A stretch of 64,000 nt of DNA from Struthio camelus (lineage: Eukaryota > Chordata > Aves > Struthioniformes > Struthionidae), in NCBI RefSeq assembly GCF_040807025.1, contig NC_090967.1, positions 1,796,001 to 1,860,000 of the forward strand, read 5' to 3'. The translations under genes and the position numbers were made by a program. The notes under the pieces were generated by a model. It saw only the letters and a program-made list of their open reading frames with translations, was not told the DNA's origin and did no database searches. Shown piece after piece: positions 35,401-46,736 of the stretch. Positions within the stretch are counted from its first letter, which is position 1; each line of letters begins with the position of its first letter.

Positions 35401-35735
35401 CATCTTGACTACTTCCAATGATGGAAACTCCACAATGTCTATGGGGAAACTGTGAAGAAGTGTTTTCTTATGTTCAAATGGAATTTTCCATGTTTCAATT
35501 TGTGCCTATTGTCTACCCTCTGTTCACTGGGCACCACTGAGAAAAGTCTGCCTCCATCTTCTTTATATGGTCCAGTCAGATATTTATAAACATTACTGAC
35601 ATCCCCGGAGCCTTTTCTTTTCCAGGCTAAGGAGTCCCAGCTCTCTCATCCTCTGCTTGTATGAGACATGCTCCAGTTCCTTAATCATCTTTGAGTCCCT
35701 TCACTGGACTCACTCCAGTTGGTCCATGTCTTTTT
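35401..35735 (-). mobile_element. Old CR1 LINE 3' fragment, minus orientation
   Basis: Antisense CR1 3' order on the plus strand: TGATGGAAACTCCACAATGT, GTGCCTATTG, TCACTGGGCACCACTGAGAA, CCCGGAGCCTTTTCTTTTCC and GGACTCACTCCAGTTGGTCC. Highly diverged. Confidence 0.7.
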
Positions 35736-35744
35736 GTTACGTTA

Positions 35745-35970
35745 GGATACTGTGGTTTGGATGAACAGACAACTAGATGGGTAAAAAACTAGTTGGAGGA
35801 TGGGGCTCAGAGGGTAATGGGGCATACACTACTTGAATGCTGGTAACTAGAGGAGTACTGTAGTGGTTCATACTGGAACCTGCCCTGTTTAACATCTTAA
35901 TCAATGATCTGGAAGAGGTGACTGCACTCTTGTCAAATTTGCGGATGACACTAAACTACTTGTTAACTGG
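35745..35970 (+). mobile_element. CR1 ORF2 fragment, plus orientation
   Basis: Contains the sense version of the reverse-transcriptase core: CCTGTTTAACATCTTAATCA followed by ATGATCTGGAAGAGGTGAC and GCGGATGACACTAAACTAC (a degenerate F/Y-A-D-D-T-K block). Short, diverged and flanked by fragments of opposite orientation. Confidence 0.65.
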
Positions 35971-35994
35971 AGGACTAGTTGATAAGCTTAAGGG

Positions 35995-36490
35995 CCTCTT
36001 GACAGCCTCCAAGAATGAAGACACAGCCTTCCTGGGCAACCTGTTCCACTGTTTGATTGTCCTTACGACAGAAGTTTTTCCTCTTATCCTCTTATTTCCT
36101 CTTATTTCCTCAGTCTGAAGCTCTCCTTTTTCAGCTTATGTCTTTCATCCTCCCACCATGCACCACAATGAAGATCCTGGCTCTGTCTTCTTGATTTCTT
36201 CAAAGATATTAGAAGCCTGACACATTCCAGCAACGACCCCTGCAATACTCCCTGTATTACCAGCATGTAGAACTTGACCCATTAAGCACCACCCTCTTGG
36301 TCTGACTACTCAATCACTTTTTTACCCACTCATTCAGATCTTAATGTCCTAACTCAGATGCCAGAGCTTTGTGGAAGATAATGTCAAAAGTCTTGCTAAA
36401 ATCAAGGTAAATGACATCTACTGCTCTTCCCTTATCCACAAATCATGCCTTATGATAGAAGGCAATCAAGTTGGTCAGGCAAGATTTACC
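35995..36490 (-). mobile_element. CR1 LINE fragments, minus orientation
   Basis: The plus strand first gives the antisense 3' end (CTTCCTGGGCAACCTGTTCC, GAAGTTTTTCCTC). From about 36300 it gives antisense ORF2 (TCAAAAGTCTTGCTAAAATC, AAGGCAATCAAGTTGGTCAG). Internal sequence is missing between the two parts. Confidence 0.65.
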
Positions 36491-37264
36491 ATTGGGACGG
36501 GAGCTATACTTCTGCCTTGGGCAGACCCAGGAAGATGAGAAGCAGGAGTCCGGCCAGAGCAGTGGTTTCTGAAAGCATTTGGTGACCTTGCAGTCAGAGT
36601 GCACCTGCTGCTGCCTGACAGGATTAGGGAATTAGAGGTAGCATGAGAGGTCTGTTAGCTCCAGGGTAAGCTTTAGAGTTCAGGGTTAGGGTTTTGGCCC
36701 TCACAGCTCAAGCTCTGTCTCCTGCACTCCGACCACACAAGATTCCTGAGAGATCCAAAATGCCTCCTCAGCTCAGTTGCTGTTTTGGGGAGGAGGGCCC
36801 AAGAAACCTTTCTGCCACTCTGAGGGCAGAGACCAAGCAGAGCATGAAACTGGTGCTTTTTCAATGCCACAGATCCAGAAAAACCTTCCCTAGAACAGGT
36901 TGCGGAAGAGGATACCTCACTGAAAAGGCTTTCAGCTGGACGCAGTGAGGATCAGCACAGCCTCATGCCACCCTCTGACACAGTGAAGTCCCTCCGACTT
37001 GCACCTTCCTCGGAAGTGGGACTAAGCAGAGCTAAGCAACTCCCTGTGCTGAGGCCCAGCCTCCCCTTGAGCACTCACCCCACAATGCTTTTCCTACAGG
37101 CACTCCAAGCACTTTAAGCCCTCCATACATCCCTCCTCCTGCCACCCTCCCCAGGCAGGCCACAACTCCCAGCTTCACTGGGGACATGGGGAAAGCAGAA
37201 GGTCCCCTTTGCGCTCTCAGGCAGGGAGCAGCAGCAGAGAGCTCCAGCTCTGTCTCTCACTAGC
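36491..37264. other. Unassigned; probable 3' flank of the MRO-like remnant
   Basis: Unique-looking GC-moderate sequence directly downstream, on the minus strand, of the MRO-like terminal exon. A single TTAGGGTT word near 36685 is not telomeric. No gene was recognised. Confidence 0.4.
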
Positions 37265-37363
37265 TTATTTGACAGCTACAGTCTGCACCCCCACACAGCT
37301 GTGGAAGAAACAGTTCCTGGTGGTGCTGTAGAGGGTTTCCAGCCTCTCTGGCTCTTCTCTGAC
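37265..37363 (-). CDS. MRO-like terminal exon
   Basis: Open from the acceptor CCCCTAG|GTC to TAA: 32 codons (VREEPERLETLYSTTRN, then CFFHSCVGVQTVAVK). Phase 0 fits the donor of the exon at 37593-37737. It resembles the C-terminal helix pair of maestro-type proteins. Its open state does not prove expression, because another exon of the locus is damaged. Confidence 0.5.
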   Translation of the reverse strand, partial: VREEPERLETLYSTTRNCFFHSCVGVQTVAVK

Positions 37364-37592
37364 CTAGGGGAAAACAGGAACAAAGTAGATCTCTGGCCAA
37401 AAGTGCCCCTCCCTTAGCCCTTAGCAAGTAGCACCATAACGGACCATGAAGTGAAGAAGAAAAAGAGCAGGTGGCTTGGAAGGACAGATGTGGCCCAGTC
37501 CCAGCCAGGTAGCACTCTAGCTCACCTCACCATGTCCTCCCACACGCCCTCTTGCTGAACCAGAGAAGGTCTGTGCAGCTTGTACAGCTCAC

Positions 37593-37737
37593 CTTGGTAC
37601 AGAGCTTGCTCACTAGATGAATGCAGATGTCATCCTGGAGCTCTGCCGTAGTCATCCTGCTGTTCACAACAATGCACTCCTGGATCCTCTTCAGCCCCCC
37701 AAAATGGTATGCACAGTTGCAGAGTGACCCTGCATGC
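37593..37737 (-). CDS. MRO-like penultimate exon
   Basis: Flanked by CTTTTTCAG and AAG|GTGAGC; open in one frame only (1 + 144 nt), encoding HAGSLCNCAYHFGGLKRIQE, then CIVVNSRMTTAELQDDICIH and LVSKLCTK. It requires a preceding exon ending with two bases of a codon. Confidence 0.55.
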
Positions 37738-38176
37738 CTGAAAAAGAGAGTTGGGCCTTGTCATTCCTTCCTGGGACTGCCAGAGTCCTTCCAAAGGATC
37801 TTGTCAAGCTGAGCTCTGCTTAGGTGTTCCTAGAAGAGCAGGGCTTCCCAAGATGCAATTCCCAGGCAGGAGGGAGGAATGCTTGCACAAGTTTCCCTTG
37901 TTTGCATGTGGCACCTGCAGCAGCCCCAGTGCCTGCCAGCTGTACCCATGAGAAAGCTGTTAACTACTGCCTCCAGGGCGAAGACCTGGATCCAGAAGGC
38001 AGGGGCAGACACAAAGGGACAAGACCCAAGAAACTTCCTTGGCTCTTATATTGGTGACTTCCAGATCTGGATCCCAGAAGCGCAGCAGGATGCTGACCCA
38101 GGTTTTCTCCACTTCTTTGGTGAAGATGTCCATCTTCCCTTGGCAGAGGAGGCCAGTTCTCCATAGAGAGTGAAGG

Positions 38177-40328
38177 CTGAGGAGTGAAGGCTTGCTTGCC
38201 CTTGCAACCAAGAAACCCCTGCCATTAGGTTTTTTGCCAGGATACCTCATACAAAGCTCTCGGCAATAACTCAGTGCTGCCAGTAGAGGACAACATCCTG
38301 AGAAATGACTCTTATTTACTCATCCAAGCCTCAGTGATTAATAGAATCAGGGTGCTTGGAGGTAATTCTTTTGGAAATAACATTTTGGAAAGATTTGGAC
38401 ACAAGCTCGCATTATCCATATTCCTTCCCTGAAACTTAACCAGCCTGTCCTTGCTTGACTCCTGAGACACGGAGTAGGTAGACTTTCAGTCTTGGAGCTG
38501 ATTAGCAGCTTTTCTCACAATGATACAGAGTCAGAAGCCTCAGATACTCAGGATTCCTCAGTTCCCAAGCTCAGAGCCCCTTGGGAGCTTTGTATCCCCA
38601 AGAGCTCAGATTTTCCAGCTTGGACAGCCTGCTAAGTGCCTTAGAAGGATGTCTCAAACAGCAGTGTACAGCACTGAAAAGCCCCTTCAAAATCCTCTCC
38701 ATGTCACTCTGATGGCCTCTCACACTACTTCACAGGCACCCCCAGCCTTAGAGAAGGTGGAGATGCCCCAGCTGTGTGAAACATCTACCAAGCGCAATAG
38801 ACCTCAGCAAAGAACTCTTGTAGCCATGACCCGCAGGTTGGCTGACTGGGACTCCAGCCATCAGAAGAGGGTCTGTACCATGGACAGGGAGACTATTCCA
38901 GCATGGAGCAGGACACTGCACACAGAGGGCAAGGAGGTTAATTTATCCCAAATCCCACAGAGAAAAATGCAACGTACCCTTAAGTCAAACTTTATGGCCC
39001 TGTAGTCTTCAAAGCTAAAAGAACACTGGCTTTTTCATCCTTTTATATGGTGCAAATCAACTGACAGCATGAGAACCCTCCCAAGTCCCTAACTTACTCC
39101 ATGCTGAAAAACAAGGGAATACCTACTGGCTTTTCTAAGAAGCATTTTAAAAACAATAACTTACAGAAAACAGACAGCGCTGATTTTCCCATATCCTTTA
39201 CAAAACAGGAACATGAGCAGAGTACTGCAGCTCTACGAGGAAGGAACCTGGGGAGGGCCCCCGGGTTGGGGGCAGAGATTTTTAAGGGAAGGAATGACCA
39301 TGCCATGGTGAAATCCCCAGCTGTGGGTACCTCGAGCAGACCAAGCACAGTTGTCCATGGAGGCAGCACAGAGCAAGTGGGCAGTCAGTCACACGTTGCA
39401 AGGCCACAGAGTCAAGGCCATTAGGGCGTAAACATGCAGCACCCCAAGATCTGCCAATATCTGCAGAATTCCCATGCAGGCTAGCCCAGAGCTCCTCTCA
39501 TGTGAGTACAAGCTCTACTGTCACCGAGAGCCTGGCTTCCAGCAAGGTGATCAGGCTCAGAGGAAGTTTTCTCCCAAAAACGATCTACTGCTTCCTCAGA
39601 GGGCAGAAAATAGCATCACTCAGCCCAAGCCAAGGGAGTTCAACTGCATCAGTTTGAGGACACAGAAATCACTTTCCCGCTTAAATTCACCAAGAAGAAA
39701 CACCTAGAGACTGTCAGTTCAGAAACATTTCCATAGGAATGAAGACAAACACTAATAAAACAAGAACTACAGCACACAAAGCCAAAGCAAAACAAACAGA
39801 GACTGGAGTGGGAAGCACATTTTCCTGGGTCAGGCCCTGACTTAACAAACATGTTTTGGCCCTACTGAAATCACCAATTCCCAGCCCTACAATAGCACAA
39901 GTTCCCACAGCCCCAAAGCCAGCCATGGCTTCTTCCATTTCTAGGGCAATGTGGCCTGGCCATTAATACTTAGTTTTATCCACAGTCCCTCCTGGTCACT
40001 TTTTGCACTGGGGACCAGCAGAGATGGAGAGGAATGAGACGCTGCAGGGAAGGGTACGCAGGCGGTGAGACTAGACCATCTGTGCAACACCGTCCAGTCT
40101 CAGAAATGAAGTTTCTCCATGGCAAAACAGTTGTTCCAACAACCATAAATATCTCTTTCCACAGGTAGAAAATAGGGCAGGCCAAAGTGCTCTCTCAGTG
40201 CCATGAACGAACACAGCTAGAATCTGTGAACTAAAGCCAATGCTGCCTTCTGCCTCTTTTGCTCCTTACCTGCAAAGGTTGTCCCCACTCCCATGCCCCT
40301 TGAGGAACACCCTTCCCCAGGTGCTCAC
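38177..40328. other. Interval between MRO-like exons
   Basis: No further convincing exon was found. A plus-strand open frame at 38520-39005 (161 codons, Gln/Ser/Thr-rich) has no recognised family and is not annotated as a gene. Confidence 0.35.
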
Positions 40329-40424
40329 TTCCGAAAAAGGCATCTCCTTCCCTAGCATGTTGCTCTGGAGGAGCTCTGGAAGCAGGTGCTGGACATTCTC
40401 TGTTGTCTGCAGGGCAGGCACCAC

Positions 40425-41215
40425 CTCAGAGATGACACAGGTTATTTACAGAGAAATTTCTTAAAAAAATACATCCTGAAAACAAAGACTTTTCTCTCTA
40501 GGCCCCTGGCCTGCCTGCTGGCCTTTACAGTTATCATTTCTGCAACAGCTGGCAGGGCTGGGAACAGCAAACTCTCAGTTTTCCACACTGGGAACGCTCA
40601 CAACACCCCAGCAAAGCGCTCTCTGAGTCTCCACATGCATTCCCAAAGTGCACACCATTTCCTCAGGCTAAATACTCTTGAGGAAGTCAGAGAGGAAGCT
40701 GCAGAAATGTATCTACCACTGAATGCACTGTGAGTGGCTCCAGAACAGCCAGCCTCTCATCTGACTCACAGACAGACGAGTCAGTCCCATGGCTCTTGTT
40801 TCCTGCAGTTTTCAGTTTTCCCTTAAGCATTTCAGGACCTGACTTCCAAAGAAGCTGCTCCCCAGCATCCTCCACAGCTCTGTAGTGTCACTGCAAGCCC
40901 AATTCCTCTGGTACTTGCAATGCCCCTAGGAGAGACCAAGCACGCTCATTTGCAACAGGGCTTACAATGCCTCATTCTTGACAGCGACAAAAGCACATCA
41001 TCTTCCAATATATATACTTTTCTCTTCAGGTAGAAAAACAGCCTGCTTCTTAACTAAACTCCCCCTCACCCTGTCAAGCTGTGGGGTCACTGACAATAGT
41101 GGGGGAAGCGGGGAGTGCATGTACCTGTCCATAGGCAGACTTTTCTGTATGACACTATCAATTGTCTGGGAGCGCCTGTTGGTCTCCAAGCCATTTTACG
41201 GTGGTGTCACCACTT
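40425..41215. other. Upstream part of the MRO-like locus, no firm feature
   Basis: A possible short minus-strand exon (ETRAMGLTRLS before GTGAGT) lies near 40774-40806. Another open piece ending at a GTACATG donor lies near 41118-41189. Both are too short to be firm. Confidence 0.3.
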
Positions 41216-42425
41216 GAAATAGTATGTGAGTGGGCACAAAGTCAGTTTGATAAGAGAGAGTAATTGCAGAGGGACAGCAGTTGTTGGAGTGGAATAGGCA
41301 TGCAAAGGTAGCAGTTGGGGCTGAACAGAATTTGTCTGCAAGCACTGGTTGATGGATGAGCCATTTAAGCAGGGTGGCTCTCCTCGTAGTATTCAGTTAG
41401 TAGACTCACAATTTGTGAAGAGGGAGAAATTGCAGAGGGACAGCTGTTGTGGGGGTTGGGATAGCCATGCAAAGGCAACAATATGGGGGCCAAGAGAACT
41501 TTTCTGCAAGCACAGGTCTGTGGCTGAGCCATTTAACCAGGGTGGCTATTCTTGTAGTAAACTGTTAGTAGGCACACTGTCAGTTTGAGAAAAGGGAAGA
41601 CGGTTGTTGTGATAGTGGAACAGGTTTGTAAAGGCAAGCTTCAAGGCCCAAGAGAATGTATCCTCAAGCACCAGTTTGTGGCTGAGCCATTTAAGCAGGG
41701 TGCTGCTTCTGCTAGTGATAGTAGGCACGCTGTCAGTTTTGAAAGAGGGAGAAAGCACAGAAAGGCAGTGGCTGTGGTGCCAGAATATGCATGCCAAGGC
41801 CATGGTAGGGACCAACGAGTGCTTGACTGCAAGGGCTGGTAGATGGGTGAGCTGTTTTGCCCCAGTTGCACTGTTTTTGTGAAACTGCCAGCAGGAATGG
41901 TGTTAGCTTGGGATGAAGGAGAAAGTGCAAAGGGGCAGTTGTTGTGTGGTTGTGTGGTGTGTTGCCAAGGCAACAATAGACGCCCACGAGTGGCTCATGT
42001 TATCACATGTTGCTGGGTGAGTCATTTTGCTTGGATTACGTTTCTTGTGGGGAGGTGCCCATGGACATATTGTCAGTTTTGGAAGGGAGGGGAAGTGCAG
42101 AGTGGCAGTTGTTGTGCGGTTGGAATAGGCATGCCAAGGCAATGATAGAGTTCCCAGGGAACTTCTCTGTGAGCTCTTGTTTGGGATGAACAATTTGTCC
42201 ACATCACATTATTTGTCCCAGTAGGAGATCTGTCCATTACAGAAGGTTGGGTAAGCACAAAGGGAAAGTTTCTGTGGGGCTGAACTAAGCATGCCAAGGT
42301 AACAATAGGTGCCAATGAGTACTTGTGTGGACAGACTGATTGGTGAGTGAGCTGTTTTGCCCCGATCACATTGTTTCTGTGAAATTCCCAGCAGGCATGG
42401 TGTCAGTCTGGAATAGCAAGTGCAG
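41216..42425 (-). repeat. Satellite A, reverse-orientation arm (about 165-bp period)
   Basis: About seven diverged units. Anchor phrases such as GAGCCATTTAAGCAGGGTGG recur near 41358, 41529, 41684, 41850, 42018 and 42351, with AGGCATGCCAAGGCAA-type phrases between them. These are the reverse complement of the satellite A units at 43955-48821 (CTGCTAAAATGGCTCA; TTGCATGCCTAGTGCA). Confidence 0.8.
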
Positions 42426-42830
42426 AGGGCAGTGATACAAGGGACATGATAGGATGCAGGGGACATGGAGGGGGACACAGAGACTAGTAGGGACACAGGG
42501 GGGCACAGGGGACACGAGAGCACATGGAGGCAATGTAGGCACACGGAAGGACATGAGGGGCATGGAGGGATACAGGGGATATGTATGTACAAGGGATACG
42601 GGAGGAAAGCACATGGAGGATATGTAGGGACACAGGATACATGGGAAGACACGGGGGACATGAGAGCGCATGGAAGATATGTAGGGACACAATGTACACA
42701 GGAAGGCATGGGGGACATGGGGGAACATTGAGGCTACGGAGGGATACAAGGGACGTGGGAGGGTGCAGCAGATACTGGGAGACATGGGGCATACACTAAG
42801 ATGGCAATGAGACAACAGGGGGCTATGGGG
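42426..42830. repeat. Purine-rich minisatellite (GGGACACAGGGGACATGG-like)
   Basis: Degenerate repeats of GGGGACACAGA, GGGACACAGGGGGGCACAGG, GGGGACATGGGGGAACATTG and similar, the same motif family and orientation as the tract at 25085-25510. Confidence 0.7.
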
Positions 42831-42834
42831 CAGG

Positions 42835-43220
42835 AGAGGCCATGGTGCAAGAAGGGGTAAGGGGCAGGAATGACTATAACGCAGGAGGGTCAAAGGGGAG
42901 GATGGGGATTATGGTGCAGGAGGAGCTCTGGGGCAGGTGTGGCTGTAGGGCAGCAGAAGTAACTGGGCAGGAGGGGCTATGGGGCAGGAGGTGCAATGGG
43001 ACAGGCCAAAGGTATGGGGCAGGAGGGAGATATAGGGCAGGAGGGTCTATGGGGCAGGGGGGGCAATAGAGCAGAAATGGCTATGAGGCAGGAGTGAGCT
43101 CTAGGGCAGGAGGGGCAGCGGGTCAGGAGAGGCAATGTAGCAGGAGAAGAGAATGGTGCAGGAGAGTTTGTGGTGCAGGAGAAGCTGTGCAGCAGGAGGG
43201 GCTATGGGGCGGGAGATCGG
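42835..43220. repeat. GGGGCAGGAGGGGCTAT-type minisatellite
   Basis: Variants of GGGGCAGGAGGGGCTAT recur about every 17-25 bp with heavy divergence (for example near 42905-42960, 43015-43060 and 43180-43210). Confidence 0.75.
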
Positions 43221-43954
43221 TGCAGCTGCAGGATAAGGCCTGGATTTCCAGGGCTGTGATTGGCAGCATTGGAGTCCCCCCAGGGCAATTAGGAGAGTTC
43301 TTTTTCCTTGCTCAATATCTCCCGCTCAGAGCAGCGCAGGACTCACAAAGAGCCTGAAGGGCCCCACTGAATCCGCTGCTGAATTTTGGTGCGTTTTCAG
43401 AAGAAATAAGCTGCTTGCTCCTGGCCCAAGACACTGTAGATATGGGCCCTTAGGGGCATTTTAGGGGAAAAAAATGAATCACATTTCAATTCCCAAGTGC
43501 AGGAGGAGAGGGTAAGGTGCAGGTGAGAGTAGAGCAGAGGATGTAAAGTGGGCTGGGCTGGGTTATTTTCTTATTTGTACTAAATGCCTCTTTCACATTT
43601 TCAAACCCAAAGTTTCAGGCTGTGAACATAAGATGAAGTGAAAAAGGGTGGATTTGGATGAATGAAAAGGAAGCTCTGAAATCCCTCTTTGCAGCTCTGC
43701 TTCCTCTTCCTGCTCTCACAGATGAGGTGGAAAGGGAAGGACTGGTTTGGTTTAGTGTAAGCTAAGGAATAACCTAGGCTGTGACTGACCACAGCTGCTG
43801 CCCACAAAGCAGACTTTATCTTAACACGAAGGAGACTGGAGGGTGGCCTTTACTTTACCTTGCCTTGACTCACTGGGCCCAGGCTGCCCTGGTGGGATGA
43901 AGCAGGGATGCTGGCAGTCTGCTGCTCTCTGTCCGCTGTGGTTTTTGTTTGCAA
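43221..43954. other. Spacer between inverted satellite A arms, no gene seen
   Basis: Unique-looking sequence, AT-richer than its flanks. No open frame of note, no recognised repeat. Confidence 0.45.
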
Positions 43955-46736
43955 AGCTCTAGCCCCTCTCAAATTCCTCTCCTTCTGGAACATACATCAG
44001 GCCTACTCACAGCTTAGTACCACCACTAAAACGGATCCCGCACCAACTAGAGCTCTCATGGAAGACCACTTGAGGTACCAGTATGGCCTATGCATTCTTA
44101 GTGCAGCCCTAGCATAAGTGCCCCTCTCGGCTTCCTCCCCTCCTGCACCCACACCAGGCCTACTCACAGATTACGACCAGCACAGCCACTCTCCTAAAAC
44201 AGCTCATCCACAACCAGGGCTAGCAGGGAAGATGACTTGACGTGCCAGTCTTGCCTATGCAGGCTTACTGCAGCTCCATAAAAAGTGCCCCTCTTGGCTT
44301 CCTCCCTTTCCAGAACCTACACCAGGCCCACTCACAGCTTACAATAAGCAGTGCCCCCTCCCCCCCCGCCGCTAAAACGGCTCTGTCACCAACCAGTGTT
44401 CTTAGAAAAGTGCTCTTCGTACAATTTTGCCATTGCATGCCTAGTGCAGGCCCAGCATGAGTACCCCTCTTGGATTCCTCCCCTTCCAGAACTTACACCA
44501 GGTCTACTCACAGCTTACTACCTTGTGCAAATGGCTCACCAACCTACGTGGTCTTGCATGGAAGAACTCTCGGCAGGACAATTTTGTCTTTGCATGCCTA
44601 GTGCAGCCCCAGCACAAGTGCCAGTCTTGGCTGTCTCCCCTTCCAGAACTTACATCAGGCCTAGTCATAGCTTGTTACTAGCTCTGAAACCCTGCTAAAT
44701 TGGCTCACCCATAAATGAGTATTAACATGGAAGACAATGTTAACATTGGCCCACCAATCCTGGCTATGCATTTCAAGTGTACCCCCACAACAAGTGACCC
44801 TCTTGGCTTCCTGCCTTTCCAGAACTCAGATCAGGCCTACTCACAGCTTACTGCCACCCTGCTAAAATGGCTCATCCACCAACCAGGGCTCACAGGCAAG
44901 ACCTCTTGGCATTCCAGTCTTCTTCTCTTTGCATGCCTAGTACAGCCCCATAGCATGTGCTCCTCTCAGCTTCCTTCCCCGATGAAACCTATACCAGGCC
45001 TACTCAAAGCTTACTATCAGTGCTGCTACCCTGCTAAAATGGCTCACAGACAAGAGCTCTTGGCATGACAATCTTGGCTTTGGCATGCCTAGTGCAGCCC
45101 CAGCACAGGTGCCCTTCCAGAACTTACACCAAGCCTATTCACAGCTTACTACCAGCACTGCCACCGTGCTAAAACTGCTCACCCACCAACCAGTGCTCAA
45201 AGATAGGATCTCTTGCCTCTGCATGCCTAGTGCAGCTCCACAACAAGTGCCCTGCTCAACTTCCTGCCCTTCTGTATCTTACACCAGGCTTACTCACAGC
45301 TTACTACCAGCAGTGCCACACAGATAAAATGGATAACCTACCTACCAGGGCTCAGAAGCAAGAACTCACGGCACAAATCTTGCCTGCACATGCCCAGTGA
45401 AGCCCCACAACATGTGCCCCTCTCGGTTTCTGTAAGGCAGAGGTAATGCCTGGATTCCTGTCAGGGACAGATGCATAAACAAAAGACACGCTGTGGTTGA
45501 TATTGAATGTTTATTATCTCTGCATCTAAGCAGGGGTTCCCCAACAATTTCACGAGCAAGGCAATAATGGAGTGGGAGAGTTCCTGGCACCGCTGAGCGT
45601 CGGTCCATGGTGAGGAATGCTGGTGGTGCGGAGGCATAATATGAGGTTTTTATGGACTACAAGCCTGTGCAGCAAGCATAGTGAGCTCATTGCTAACCTA
45701 CATTTAAAGTCCAGGTAGCATTACACTGCCACAGGCTTGGCTGTGTGACTATGGGTCAGCATGCCCTGTAGGTGCTCCTTTTCCCATGGAACAGTCTGGT
45801 TAGCTTCCATCGCCTATCTCCTCGACATTCTTCCACATTTACCTGTACGGCTTCCTCCCTTTCTGGAACTTACACCAGGCCTATTCACAGCTTACTACCA
45901 GCACTGCCACCCTGCTAAAATGGCTCACCACCAACCAGGACTCACAGACAGGAGCTCTTGTCATGAGAATCTTCTCTTTGCATGCCTGGTGCAGCCCCAG
46001 AAAAAGTACCCCTCTTGGCTTCCTCCCGTTCTGGAACTTGCACCAGGCCTACTCAGTTTACTGCTAGCACTGCCACCCTGTTAAAACTACTCACCCACCA
46101 ACCACTTTGCACAGAGAAGAGCTTATGGTATGCCAGTCTGGCCTTGGCATGCCTAGTGCAGCTCCACAACAAGGGCCCTTCTCGGCTTCCTAACCCTTCC
46201 AGAACTTACACCAGGCCTACTCACAGCTGACTATGAGCAGTGCCTCCCTGCTAAAATGGCTCTGCCACCAACCAGGGCTCACATGGAAGAGCCCATGGCA
46301 TTACAATCTTGCATGTGCATGCCTAGTGCAGCCCCAGCACAAGCACCACTCTTGGCTTTGTTCCTTTCAGGAACACACACCACGCCTACTCACAGCTTAA
46401 TACCAGCAGTGTCATCCTGGTAAGAATGCTCACCCACCAAACAGGGTGCGCAGGGAATATCACTTGACGAACCAGTCTTACCCTTACATGCCTAGTGCAA
46501 CCCTGCATAAAGGGGCACCTCTCAGCTTTCTGCCCTTCCAGAACTTAGACCAGGCCAATTCACAGCTTACTACTGGCAGGGATGCCCTGCTAAAATGACT
46601 TCCCCTCCAACCAGGGCTCATAGGTAAGAGCTCTTAGCCAACCAGTCTTGCCTTTGCATGCCTAATGCAGCCCTAGAAAAAGTGCCCCTCTGAGATTCCT
46701 TGCTTCCAGAAATTTTACCAGGCCTACTCACAGCTT
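43955..46736 (+). repeat. Satellite A, forward arm, first part (about 170-bp period)
   Basis: Tandem diverged units with the phrases CCAGAACTTACACCAGG, CCTACTCACAGCTTACTACC, CTGCTAAAATGGCTCACC, ACCAACCAGGGCTCACAGG and TTTGCATGCCTAGTGCAGCC. The AAAATGGCTC-type anchor recurs near 44024, 44195, 44373, 44694, 44864, 45033, 45170 and 45318. After an insertion it recurs near 45917, 46252 and 46591. Short open frames across it are repeat translations. Confidence 0.88.
45431..45847 (-). mobile_element. LTR-like insertion (417 bp) inside satellite A
   Basis: A non-satellite block interrupts a unit exactly between CTCGGTTTC and CGGCTTCC, so CGG(T/C)TTC is duplicated on both sides as an imperfect target duplication of about 7 bp. 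On the minus strand the block runs TACAGGTAA...CCTTACA. It contains CATAAAAA (complement of 45647-45654) and then AATAAA (complement of 45510-45515), a promoter/poly(A) order expected for a solo LTR of an endogenous retrovirus. No internal region is present. Confidence 0.6.

Larger units (their letters stand above)
37265..40424 (-). pseudogene. Maestro/MROH-family HEAT-repeat gene remnant
   Basis: Minus-strand exon-like pieces fit a gene related to MRO/MROH proteins. From 5' to 3' they are: 40424-40329 (32 codons, VVPALQTTENVQHLLPELLQ...), followed by GTGAGC; about 38176-38048 (FTLYGELASSAK..., then MDIFTKEVEKTWVSILLRFW after a frame change); 37737-37593 (HAGSLCNCAYHFGGLKRIQE...), after CTTTTTCAG and before GTGAGC; and 37363-37265 (VREEPERLETLYSTTRNCFF... 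then TAA), after CCCCTAG. The segment FTLYGELA...K...VxxTxxSLLxxxxDP corresponds to human MRO AFVLFGQLA... as recalled. A possible further 5' exon lies at about 40806-40774 (TRAMGLTRLS before GTGAGT). The 38-kb exon has lost reading frame near 38136-38142, and its donor reads AATATAAGAG with no GT. Intermediate exons were not found, so I call it a probable pseudogene; a gene with assembly errors is the alternative. Confidence 0.55.

Noticed and set aside
36660-36700. TTAGGGTT-like word suggestive of telomeric repeat
   Set aside because: Only about one and a half repeats are present, well within chance.
38520-39005. 161-codon plus-strand open frame
   Set aside because: No recognised family, no splice or promoter context, and it lies between exon-like pieces of a minus-strand locus. 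It could not be excluded completely.
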